Positions 27,047-38,128 of a stretch of 64,000 bases of DNA are shown one piece after another. Under the pieces are notes generated by a model, which saw only the letters and a program-made list of their open reading frames with translations, made no database searches and was not told the origin of the DNA. The stretch covers positions 1,178,001 to 1,242,000 of the forward strand of contig NZ_CP036533.1 of the NCBI RefSeq assembly GCF_024585265.1, written 5' to 3'. The stretch comes from Bradyrhizobium sp. WBAH42 (lineage in GTDB: Bacteria; Pseudomonadota; Alphaproteobacteria; Rhizobiales; Xanthobacteraceae). Position 1 is the stretch's first letter; each line of letters opens with the position of its first letter. Both the position numbers and the translations under genes were made by a program.

Positions 27047-27535
27047 TCAGCGGGCCGGCGCCACGATTCGTCCCATCATGTTGCGGACCACGCGCTTGTG
27101 GAAGGGCATGATCAGCGCGAGATAGGTCCGGCCGAGCAGGTTGTGCGTGCGCACCAGCGTGGTCGAGGTCACCTGCCGGCTCGCGGCATTGCCTGAAACG
27201 TCGACCACGATGCGGAAATCGAGGTGCAAATCATCGAAGCCCGCCACCAGCCGCTCGGGCGTTTCGTCGACCACCGGAAACAGGCCGATCATGCCGCCCG
27301 GCGCCGGGGCGCCTTCGCCTGATGTCTTCAGTCCGAACGGCGTCACCAGAATGTTGCGCAGGCGCAGCAGTGCGTCGATCCAGCGCGGCCCGTGCAGCAC
27401 CATCCTGGTGCAGGCTTCGCGGGCATTCACCGCCGCAGCGCCGATGTCCACGCGAAACGCGTCGATGAACTGCGCGCCGGCGAGCAGCGCATTGGCATCG
27501 ACCTCAGGCGCGACTTCGCAGACCGTCCCGATCAT
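27047..27535 (-). CDS. DUF2867 family protein
   Basis: A 162-residue soluble protein resembling DUF2867, a domain of unknown function with an SRPBCC-like fold often found alone or fused to SDR proteins. Visible features: DANALLAGAQFIDAFRVDI, ALLRLRNILVTPFGLK, ERLVAGFDDLHLDFRIVVD, and the positively charged end NLLGRTYLALIMPFHKRVV, all typical of the family. Its ATG overlaps the TGA of the MATE gene (ATGA at 27532-27535), so the two are translationally coupled. A role next to a transporter, perhaps in handling its cargo, is speculation. Confidence 0.85.
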   Translation of the reverse strand: MIGTVCEVAPEVDANALLAGAQFIDAFRVDIGAAAVNAREACTRMVLHGPRWIDALLRLRNILVTPFGLKTSGEGAPAPGGMIGLFPVVDETPERLVAGFDDLHLDFRIVVDVSGNAASRQVTSTTLVRTHNLLGRTYLALIMPFHKRVVRNMMGRIVAPAR

Positions 27536-28926
27536 TCCGCCAGTTTGCGCGCCAGCATCCGGAAGCGCAAGATCAACAGCCCGGCATAGACGAACGTGCC
27601 GACCGAGAATCCGATCCAGACGCCGACCGCGCCGAGCCCTGTGTGGAACGCCAGCATCCAGCCGATGGGAAAGGCGACGCCCCAATAGCCGATCGCGGCG
27701 AATAGCAGCGTCATCCTTGTGTCATTGATGCCGCGCAGCGCGCCGCCCATGATGGTCTGCAGGCCGTCGGCGATGAAGAAGCTGGCCCCGACCAGCAGCA
27801 GCGTTGCCGTCAGCTCGACCGTTGCCGCGCTTTCGCTGCCGCTGCCGAAAAACAGCCGGCCGAGCTGATAGCGACCGATCACGATGGCGATCGTCAGCGC
27901 GGAGACCAGCGCGACGCCGAGCACGGCTGCGACGAGCCCTGCGCGCTTCACCGCCTCCGGATCCTTGCGGCCGTAGGCGTGACCGACCCGCACCGTCGCC
28001 GCCATGCCGATGCCGAGCGGCACCATGAACAGCACGGCGGTGACCTGGAGCGCGATCTGATGCGCGGCAATCGCGGCGGTCGAGATCAGTCCCATCAGCA
28101 GCGCCGCCGAGGAGAACAGGCCATATTCCAGCAGCAGGGAAAACGAGATCGGCGCACCGATCGCGATCAGCTGGCGCATCAACGGCCAGTCGATCCGCCA
28201 CAGGCGGGCGAGCGGATGATAGTCCGCAAACGGCTTGCGCAAGCCGGCGATCGCGAGTGCGGCGAGGAAGGTGCCGAGATTGACCAGCGTGGTCGCAAGC
28301 CCCGCGCCGAACAGGCCGAGCTCCGGCAGGCCGAACAGGCCGTGGATCAGCGCGTAGACCAGCGCGGCGTTGACCGGGATCGCCGCCAGTGTGATCCACA
28401 GCGGCGCCTGCGGCCGGTTCACCGCGCTCATCATGCCGCGCAGCGCGATGAATCCGAGCGCCGGCGCGATGCCCCAGGCGAGGCCGTTCAGATAGTGCTG
28501 CGCCAGCGCGGCGGCTCGCGGCATTTGACCCAGCGCGAGCAAAATCTGCTCGCCATAGAGCGGCGAGGCCATCATCGGCAGCGAGATCAGCAGCGCGGCC
28601 CACAGACCGACGCGCAACGAGCGGCGAATGCGCCTGGCGTCGCCGGCGCCGAACGCCTGCGCCGCCAGCGGCGACACTGCCGACGTCAATCCGAGGCCGA
28701 ACGTGAAGCTGACGAAATAGACCGTATGGGCCAGCGCCGCCGCCGCCACCGCCTCCTCGCCGAGCCGGCCGATCATCGCGAGATCGGTGGTGATCATCGC
28801 GATCTGCCCGAGCTGGGTCAGCATCATCGGTACGGCGAGGCGCAGCGTCTCGACGAATTCTTCGGCAAGATGATTCGGCGGCACGCCGGCATGCGGCTGC
28901 GCATGATGTTGGACGGTGTCGAGCAT
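27532..28926 (-). CDS. MATE family efflux transporter
   Basis: A 464-residue inner-membrane multidrug/toxin extrusion transporter with 12 hydrophobic segments. Signatures: LRLAVPMMLTQLGQIAMITT with TDLAMIGRLG in the first helices, SPLAAQAFGAGD, and the second-half repeat RVGHAYGRKDPEAVKRAG. The NorM/DinF-type Na+ or H+ antiport is inferred from the family. ATG 28926 is chosen. A GTG five codons upstream at 28941 is possible, and neither has a clear ribosome binding site. It is the first gene of a two-gene unit with DUF2867. Confidence 0.92.
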   Translation of the reverse strand: MLDTVQHHAQPHAGVPPNHLAEEFVETLRLAVPMMLTQLGQIAMITTDLAMIGRLGEEAVAAAALAHTVYFVSFTFGLGLTSAVSPLAAQAFGAGDARRIRRSLRVGLWAALLISLPMMASPLYGEQILLALGQMPRAAALAQHYLNGLAWGIAPALGFIALRGMMSAVNRPQAPLWITLAAIPVNAALVYALIHGLFGLPELGLFGAGLATTLVNLGTFLAALAIAGLRKPFADYHPLARLWRIDWPLMRQLIAIGAPISFSLLLEYGLFSSAALLMGLISTAAIAAHQIALQVTAVLFMVPLGIGMAATVRVGHAYGRKDPEAVKRAGLVAAVLGVALVSALTIAIVIGRYQLGRLFFGSGSESAATVELTATLLLVGASFFIADGLQTIMGGALRGINDTRMTLLFAAIGYWGVAFPIGWMLAFHTGLGAVGVWIGFSVGTFVYAGLLILRFRMLARKLAE

Positions 28927-28963
28927 GGCGCTCAATAGCACAGCCGCGCGACGAAAACATGGC

Positions 28964-29086
28964 TCGTGTCCCGGACGCGCGAAGCGCGAGCCGGGACCCA
29001 GAAGCCGCGAGCGTGGCGCGTAGTCGCATGGGCCCCGGCTCAGCAGCGCATCGCTGAAGAAGCGCTGCGCTGCGTCCGGGGCACGA
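28964..29086. repeat. family G palindromic repeat
   Basis: The left arm TCGTGTCCCGGACGCGCGAA leads to CGAGCCGGGACCCAG. The right side returns with TGGGCCCCGGCTC and ends GCGTCCGGGGCACGA. It is the only copy of this type in the window. Confidence 0.8.
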
Positions 29087-29116
29087 AACCGATGTACGAT
29101 GCGAGAGGCTTACCTC

Positions 29117-29269
29117 TTCCCCTCTCCCCTTGTGGGAGAGGGTGGCTCGCCGCGAAGCGGCGAGACGGGTGAGGGGTTTTATCCACGAGTCCAACTCTCA
29201 CCGGAATTTGTGGAGGCATACCCCTCATCCGGCGCTTCGCGCCACCTTCTCCCACAAGGGGAGAAGGAA
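29117..29269. repeat. family E palindromic repeat
   Basis: Outer hairpins CCTCTCCCCTTGTGGGAGAG and TTCTCCCACAAGGGGAGAAG enclose the complementary arms GTGAGGGG and CCCCTCATCC. It lies just downstream of murA. Confidence 0.85.
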
Positions 29270-29276
29270 GAACGCC

Positions 29277-30572
29277 TCAGCCCTTCCGCTCCGGCACGCG
29301 CTTGATCTTCGCACCCAGCGCGTTCAGCCGTTCCTCGATGCGCTCATAGCCGCGCTCGATCTGGTCGGCATTGTTGATGGTCGAGGTGCCCTCGGCGCAG
29401 ACGGCCGCGAGCAGCATCGCCATGCCGGCGCGGATGTCGGGCGAGGTCATCGTCGCGCCGTGCAGGCGGCTGGGGCCGGCGATGATGGCGCGGTGCGGAT
29501 CGCACAGCACGATGCGCGCGCCCATCGCGATCAGCTTGTCGACGAAGAACATCCTGGATTCGAACATCTTCTCGAACATCAGGATCACGCCCTCGCATTG
29601 CGTGGCGGTGACGATCGCGATCGACATCAGGTCGGCCGGGAAGGCCGGCCAGGGCTGGTCTTCGAGCTTGGGCACATGGCCGCCGAAATCGTCCTGGATC
29701 TTCAATGTCTGGTTGGAGGGCACGATGAGGTCGTCGCCCTCGATGCGGCAGACGATGCCGAGCCGCTCGAAGCCCATGCGGATCGAGCGCAGATGCTCGA
29801 CGCCCGCGCGCGTGATGCGTAAGGGCGAGCGCGTCACGGCGGCGAGCCCGATCAGCGAGCCGACCTCGATATGGTCGGGCTGGATCCGGTAGGTGGCTCC
29901 GCCGAGCGTCGCTGGTCCATGGATGATCATGGTGTTGGTGCCGATGCCTTCGATCCTGGCGCCGAGCGCGACCAGAAAATTGGCGAGGTCCTGCACGTGC
30001 GGCTCGGAGGCCGCGTTGCGCAAATAGGTGGTGCCGTCGGCGGCGACCGCCGCGACCAGCGCGTTCTCGGTCGCGGTGACGCTCGGCTCGTCCAGGAATA
30101 CGTCCGCGCCCGCGAGCTTGGGCGCGCGGAATTCGAGCCGGTCGGTCGCGGTGACCTTTGCGCCGAGCTGCTCCAGCGCGAGCACATGCGTGTCCAGGCG
30201 CCGGCGGCCGATGACGTCGCCGCCCGGCGGCGGCAGCATCACTTCGCCGCAGCGGGCGAGCAGGGGCCCGGCGAGCAGGATCGAGGCGCGGATGCGCACG
30301 CACAGCTCGGGGTCGAGGTCGGCGGCGCGGATGCTCTTGGCGTGGATGTGAAGCGTGTTGCGCGCGGACCATTCCGCCGACGCGCCGACCGAGCGGACCA
30401 GCTCGACCAGCGTCTCGGTGTCACGGATCCGCGGCACGTTCTCCAGCACGACCGGGTGCTCGGTCAGCAGTGCGGCGGCGATGATCGGCAGCGCCGAATT
30501 CTTGTTGCCGGACGGCTCGATCGAGCCCGAGAGCCGGTGACCGCCCTCGACGATGTATTGGATGGGCGCCAC
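29277..30572 (-). CDS. murA: UDP-N-acetylglucosamine 1-carboxyvinyltransferase, Asp-type active site
   Basis: A 431-residue cytoplasmic enzyme of the first committed step of peptidoglycan synthesis (enolpyruvyl transfer from PEP to UDP-GlcNAc). It shows GSIEPSGNKNSALPIIAA at the N-terminus and the end DIRAGMAMLLAAVCAEG. The catalytic loop, usually with Cys, here reads PPPGGDVIGRRRLDTH. Asp (about residue 119, codon at 30216-30218) replaces the Cys that fosfomycin alkylates. I chose GTG 30572 (VAPIQYIVEGG) because the next ATG upstream (30641) adds 23 residues without family character. Many rhizobia may carry another MurA, so this could be a second copy. Confidence 0.92.
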   Translation of the reverse strand: MAPIQYIVEGGHRLSGSIEPSGNKNSALPIIAAALLTEHPVVLENVPRIRDTETLVELVRSVGASAEWSARNTLHIHAKSIRAADLDPELCVRIRASILLAGPLLARCGEVMLPPPGGDVIGRRRLDTHVLALEQLGAKVTATDRLEFRAPKLAGADVFLDEPSVTATENALVAAVAADGTTYLRNAASEPHVQDLANFLVALGARIEGIGTNTMIIHGPATLGGATYRIQPDHIEVGSLIGLAAVTRSPLRITRAGVEHLRSIRMGFERLGIVCRIEGDDLIVPSNQTLKIQDDFGGHVPKLEDQPWPAFPADLMSIAIVTATQCEGVILMFEKMFESRMFFVDKLIAMGARIVLCDPHRAIIAGPSRLHGATMTSPDIRAGMAMLLAAVCAEGTSTINNADQIERGYERIEERLNALGAKIKRVPERKG

Positions 30573-30678
30573 GGGGTTCTCGCTGTCCTGTTGGGTGGGC
30601 TGTTTCGGGCGGAAACTACAGAGATTTGACCGCGGGAGCAATTGTGCAGGCTGGGACCCGCACCCGTCAAAGCGCCCC

Positions 30679-31146
30679 TCAAAACAGCCCGATGATATTC
30701 CCGATCACGTAGAGGATCGCGATCAGGATCAGGGCCCCCATCATGAAGAAGGAGATTTCGATGGCGATGGCGCCGGTGCCGAGTGTGGCGGCGACAGCGG
30801 CAAGGAGCCGCTCCTCCCGGAAGATCAGGGAGAGCACCGAGAGCAGGATGGCGAGCAGGCCGAGCGAGATTGCCGTGACCGATGCGGTTTCACTCCAGCT
30901 TCGTCCGGCCGATTTCTCGACCTTCGGAGCCTGATACTCCAGGCCCTTCACCTTCGCGACGATGCGGTCCTTGATGCGGTGTCCGGTGTCGACGATCACC
31001 TTGTCCGCCGGCGGCGGCGGAAACACGATCGGCACGACCCAATGCGGCAGCACAGCCGCCATCAGTGCCAGCACGCCGACGATGCTGCCGATGATGCCGA
31101 GGCGGCGTGAGGGCGCAGCGGAGCTGGTCGTAGCAGAGGCGGTCAT
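30679..31146 (-). CDS. hypothetical inner-membrane protein
   Basis: A 155-residue protein with about four hydrophobic segments: LGIIGSIVGVLALMAAVLPH near the N-terminus, ASVTAISLGLLAILLSVLSL in the middle, then VAATLGTGAIAIEISFFMMG and ALILIAILYVIGNIIGLF. A charged loop between the first two (HRIKDRIVAKVKGLEYQAPK) is probably periplasmic or cytoplasmic. No domain is recognised. It lies 106 bp upstream of murA on the same strand and may be co-transcribed with it. The regular hydrophobic pattern supports a real gene. Confidence 0.78.
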   Translation of the reverse strand: MTASATTSSAAPSRRLGIIGSIVGVLALMAAVLPHWVVPIVFPPPPADKVIVDTGHRIKDRIVAKVKGLEYQAPKVEKSAGRSWSETASVTAISLGLLAILLSVLSLIFREERLLAAVAATLGTGAIAIEISFFMMGALILIAILYVIGNIIGLF

Positions 31147-31268
31147 GGCGCGACACTTCCCGGCCGGAATGGGCCTTGCGGGTTCATGCCATTTCGTCGC
31201 GATGGCGGGTGGGGAGGTTCAGGAGCGGCCTAGAGTGCAGTGGGGCTCGTAGCCAGGACGGCGGTGCG

Positions 31269-31394
31269 CTCCCTCCCCCGCTTGCGGGGGAGAGCGGGGG
31301 AGAGGGTGTCTCCGCAATGAGACAATCCCCTAGAGGAGAAAGCCCTCACCCGCCACGCTCTGCGAGCGTGTCGACCTCCCGCAAGCGGGAGAGG
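31269..31394. repeat. family E palindromic repeat, degenerate
   Basis: The left hairpin CCTCCCCCGCTTGCGGGGGA and the right hairpin CCTCCCGCAAGCGGGAG enclose a GTGTC/CCTCACCCGCC arm pair. It lies between gyrB and the membrane-protein gene. Confidence 0.78.
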
Positions 31395-31442
31395 TGCAGC
31401 GAGTGCTTGGCTGGCACCGAGAGCTACGAGCTTGAGAGGCGA

Positions 31443-34857
<3,415 letters not shown>

Positions 34858-34932
34858 GCCCACTCTCCAGGAATACCGCGATCTCTGCGCGATGCAGCGG
34901 CTGCGACACGGTCGCCGCCGCCTTCTCGACGA

Positions 34933-34962
34933 CTAGTCGCCCCACGAACCGGACGGGTTCAA
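34933..34962 (-). promoter_or_regulatory. promoter-like block of tandem lipoprotein 3
   Basis: TTGAAC at 34957-34962, an 18-bp spacer, then GACTAG at 34933-34938, about 75 bp before the start codon. The same arrangement precedes both paralogues, which supports a conserved promoter. Confidence 0.6.
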
Positions 34963-34990
34963 CGAGGCCCATACACCCGCGGACATGAGA

Positions 34991-37144
34991 TCAGTACATC
35001 TGCAGCGGCAGCACGTCGCCGCTCGGGCCCACCAGCAGGCCCCAGGCCTCGCCGGCGACAACGGTGAGGGTCTCGGTGCGGGCCGGGCGTCCGGGCAGGC
35101 GTAGCGCGTATTGGTACTTGCCCGGCGGCAGGTCGAGCATCGGGCCTTTCGGTGATTGCGGGCCGCCGGCGCCGGCTGCGATCTTGACGGTTTGCTTGTT
35201 GATCGTGAGCGAGGCTTCCTTGTCGCCCATGTTGCCCATCATCACCCGGGCCTGTCCGGCCTTCGGCATGATGTCGGCCTTCGCCGCGGCATCCGCATTC
35301 TTCTGCGCCAGATTGACAATGGTCTCGCCCTTGGCGCGGCTGAGCTTGAGCACGGCCGGGCCTTGCGGCGAGGTGAAGTCGATCTGCGCGCGTTCGGCGG
35401 ACACGGCTGCGCCGTCGGTCTTTTCCTGCCAGGCGAGCTTTGCAAGCTCCGCACGGTAGAAAGCGAGGACCTCGTCGAGCGAAGCGGGGATGCTGGCCTC
35501 CAACTCGCGGCGGACCGGCGTCTCGCTGCCCGGCATCTTCGAGGTGGCGAGCGATTTCGACGAGCGCTGCGTCGGCACCGGCAGCGGGGATTCGGGATCC
35601 GGCTTCAGCGGATCGGCGGATTTGGCCTGCACCTCCGGGACGGCCGCCGGCCTGGCCGCGGCCATCACCAGGCCCGATCCGCTGGCGCTCACATTCACCT
35701 TCGGTCCCATCTGCATCACGGTGATCGAGATCGACTTGCCGCCCTTGGAAAATTCCATCACCGCCATGTTGGGTTGGTTGATGACGGAAGGCTGCTCCTT
35801 CCAGCCGGTGGGCTTGAGCGATGCGCGATAAAACGCGGTGAGCGCCTTGACGCTCGAGGTGGAGGAGAATTCGAGATGGCCGTCGCCGCCTTCGAATTTC
35901 ACGCCTTCGGCGCTCTCGGGCAGCGGCACTGGCGTGTTGCTGTCGGCGAGCGCACGGAGCGGCGCATCGGACAGGGAGGTGGCCTGCGCCTTGCGCCTCG
36001 CCTCGTCGGCGGCGATGAGCTGCTGAGCCGCACCAAGCGCATCGCCGAGGAACTTCGCGTCGGCCTCCTTCTTCGCTTTGGCGCGGGCGGCGAGCGCGGA
36101 GTCCTTCACCTGCGCGGTGAGGCTGACCATGGTGAAATCATATTTGCGGCCGAGCCGCAGCACGCCGATTTCATCGGTGTTGGAGATCTTGATCGCCACC
36201 TCGTCGCCGGGTGCGAGCGGCGCGCTGCCGTCCTCCTGCCAGCCGCGTGCGGCGAGCTCGCGCTGGTAGAAGGCGAGCACGGCGGGCAGCTCGGCCATCG
36301 CGGCGGCCGAGATCTCGCGCTTGTTGGAGCTGGCGCTGCCGAGGCTCCGCGCGGATTTGGTCGGCTTGGGCCGCGGCAGGCCGGCCATCTCGCTGTCGGC
36401 CTCCAGCACCTCCGGCAGCGCGAACGGCGCGACCCGGATTTCGACATTGGTGCGGCCGTCGTCGCGGCGGGTCAGCGTCAGCATCACCGGCTTCTGCTTG
36501 GAGAAGCCGGTCTCCTGGTCATCAGGGTGCGCGTAATACGCGCGCAGGCCGTTGGGGATGGTCTCATCCAGACTGCTGGTCCAGCGTGCGGCGGTCTCCG
36601 CCGTGAGCTTTTGCCAGCCGATCGCAGCCATCTCGCGGCCAAAGAAATCCGACGTCGCATCGAGCGCGGTGGGCGCGATGCAGCCGAGATAAGGCCTCGT
36701 GCCATCGAACATGATGTCGGTCGCGCCATCGGGGAACGGCACGTTGCCGTAGATCCGGTCGGAGGCGTAGGTGACCATGGATTGATCCGGGCGGCCGAGG
36801 CCCTGCGTGAAATGAACCGACAGGCCCTGACGTCCCTTCTTGAAATTCAGCGTCGTGCTCTTTTCGTCGAGCGGCCGCAGATAGGGCACCCAGCCGTCGG
36901 CGCCGAGGAGCTTTTTCAACGCGGGCGCCGTCACCGCTTCCGACGTCGGCATGCGATATTCGAGGCGCCAGGATTCGGACCGTGAGGTGTCCTCCACCGC
37001 ACCCTCGAGCTTGGGCAGCGCGTGGACATCGACGATACCGCTGTCCGCGGCAGCCGCGATCGAGCAGCTCGCTACCAGGACGAGGCCGCAGGCCAACAGC
37101 CGCCATCGTGCCGGGACTTGCGTCCCGCGCGGGATCATCGACAT
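34991..37144 (-). CDS. tandem paralogous lipoprotein 2 (multi-module)
   Basis: A 717-residue enlarged member of the trio. The leader VPARWRLLACGLVLVASC gives a lipobox (VASC). The body repeats a motif of the form FYxxxLxxxGWxE at about residues 164-180 (FFGREMAAIGWQK), 288-304 (FYQRELAARGWQE), 433-450 (FYRASLKPTGWKE) and 558-574 (FYRAELAKLAWQE). A degenerate first copy may lie near 78-88. Each is followed by a beta-rich stretch, with Pro-rich linkers between. A PEGA-like end (LDLPPGKYQYALRLPGRPA) closes it, finishing LQMY. AGGAG stands 7 bp before the ATG at 37142-37144. I find no known family. Envelope location is inferred. Confidence 0.82.
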   Translation of the reverse strand: MSMIPRGTQVPARWRLLACGLVLVASCSIAAAADSGIVDVHALPKLEGAVEDTSRSESWRLEYRMPTSEAVTAPALKKLLGADGWVPYLRPLDEKSTTLNFKKGRQGLSVHFTQGLGRPDQSMVTYASDRIYGNVPFPDGATDIMFDGTRPYLGCIAPTALDATSDFFGREMAAIGWQKLTAETAARWTSSLDETIPNGLRAYYAHPDDQETGFSKQKPVMLTLTRRDDGRTNVEIRVAPFALPEVLEADSEMAGLPRPKPTKSARSLGSASSNKREISAAAMAELPAVLAFYQRELAARGWQEDGSAPLAPGDEVAIKISNTDEIGVLRLGRKYDFTMVSLTAQVKDSALAARAKAKKEADAKFLGDALGAAQQLIAADEARRKAQATSLSDAPLRALADSNTPVPLPESAEGVKFEGGDGHLEFSSTSSVKALTAFYRASLKPTGWKEQPSVINQPNMAVMEFSKGGKSISITVMQMGPKVNVSASGSGLVMAAARPAAVPEVQAKSADPLKPDPESPLPVPTQRSSKSLATSKMPGSETPVRRELEASIPASLDEVLAFYRAELAKLAWQEKTDGAAVSAERAQIDFTSPQGPAVLKLSRAKGETIVNLAQKNADAAAKADIMPKAGQARVMMGNMGDKEASLTINKQTVKIAAGAGGPQSPKGPMLDLPPGKYQYALRLPGRPARTETLTVVAGEAWGLLVGPSGDVLPLQMY

Positions 37145-37223
37145 CGTCAAGCTCCTGGATGGCGCGGGGTCGTCATGCCCGCGCATTTGCAGGCGACGCC
37201 CCCATCGGCGCGGCCTCAGACCA

Positions 37224-37253
37224 GAAGTCGCGGCAGGAACCGGCCAGGTTCAA
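37224..37253 (-). promoter_or_regulatory. promoter-like block of tandem lipoprotein 2
   Basis: TTGAAC at 37248-37253, an 18-bp spacer, then GACTTC at 37224-37229, about 80 bp before the start codon. The block overlaps the end of the spacer after lipoprotein 1. Confidence 0.55.
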
Positions 37254-37274
37254 CAGCCATGGCCGAACAGCGGC

Positions 37275-38018
37275 TCAGTACAGCTGCAGCGGTGGCCACG
37301 CCTCGCCGTCGCGCCCGATCGTGAGCTCCCAGGTATCGCCGGCTGCGACCGCGAGCATGCTCGTTCTGGCCGGATGGCCCGGCACGCTCAGTCCGTAGCT
37401 GTATGTGCCGGGCACAAGGTCCAGCGCGACGGCGTTGGCGCCGGCGGGGCGCGGGATGGTCCGCTGGTTGATCGTGAGCACGGCTTCGTTCTCGCCGATA
37501 TTGCTGAACACCAGCTTGGCCTGGCCGGGTTCAGGCAGGACGTTGGCGCGGGTCGCGGCCTGCGAATTCTTCTGCACGAGCTGCACCGCGGTGCTGCCCT
37601 CCTTGCGGTCGAGCTCCAGCGCCGCCGGCCCGATCGGGGAGACGAAGGCGAGGCGCGCGTGAGCGGCGCCGACCACCGCGTCATCCTGCTGCTCCTGCCA
37701 GCCGAGCTTTCCAAGCTCGGTCCGATAGAACGCGAGCACGTCACTGAGCGCCGCGGGCACGCGGGCTTCGAGCCTGGTCCGGAGCGGCGCCTCGATGCCG
37801 GGCATCACGGTGGTGTGGATCCCCCGATAGCTATAGCGGGTCGGTGCGGGCAGCCTGGCCGCGGGATCCAGCGTCAGCGCGGCCGGGAACAGCGGCGGCA
37901 GGTTCGACACGAAGGCGCCGGCGCTTGCCGCGAGCAGGCAGCTTGCGAGGAGAGCAAGGCCGCACGCAATGAGTTGCCATCGTGCCGGAGCTTGCGCCCC
38001 ACGCCCCACCGTCGCCAT
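37275..38018 (-). CDS. tandem paralogous lipoprotein 1 (single-module)
   Basis: A 247-residue predicted lipoprotein, first of the trio in transcription order. The leader APARWQLIACGLALLASC ends in a lipobox (LASC). The module SDVLAFYRTELGKLGWQE is followed by ARLAFVSPIGPAALELDRK. The C-terminal PEGA-like part has LDLVPGTYSYGLSVPGHPA and AAGDTWELTIG, ending LQLY. It is closest to lipoprotein 3 in length and layout. GGAG lies 7 bp before the ATG at 38016-38018, matching the leaders of both paralogues. An in-frame ATG 29 codons upstream would destroy the signal. The family is not recognised. Confidence 0.82.
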   Translation of the reverse strand: MATVGRGAQAPARWQLIACGLALLASCLLAASAGAFVSNLPPLFPAALTLDPAARLPAPTRYSYRGIHTTVMPGIEAPLRTRLEARVPAALSDVLAFYRTELGKLGWQEQQDDAVVGAAHARLAFVSPIGPAALELDRKEGSTAVQLVQKNSQAATRANVLPEPGQAKLVFSNIGENEAVLTINQRTIPRPAGANAVALDLVPGTYSYGLSVPGHPARTSMLAVAAGDTWELTIGRDGEAWPPLQLY

Positions 38019-38089
38019 GCTCGTGCTCCAAGGATATCGCGCCAGTTGTGAAATCCTGCGCGATGGCCGCCTCTTGCAGCCACAAGCAG

Positions 38090-38119
38090 CTAGTCGTGGC
38101 CGCAAACAAGCGGGTTCAA
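38090..38119 (-). promoter_or_regulatory. promoter-like block of tandem lipoprotein 1
   Basis: TTGAAC at 38114-38119, an 18-bp spacer, then GACTAG at 38090-38095, identical hexamers and spacing to the block of lipoprotein 3. It lies about 10 bp after the recF stop codon. Confidence 0.6.
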
Positions 38120-38128
38120 TGCGGCGGC

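Larger units (their letters stand above)
28927..29276. other. intergenic region filled by two repeat elements
   Basis: This 350-bp gap between two leftward genes consists almost entirely of the family G repeat (28964-29086) and the family E repeat (29117-29269). Little room remains for a promoter of the MATE gene outside them. Confidence 0.7.

Noticed and set aside
35156..36985. 609-codon plus-strand open frame opposite the multi-module lipoprotein
   Set aside because: The minus-strand frame has a signal peptide, ribosome binding site and repeated modules. The plus-strand frame has none.
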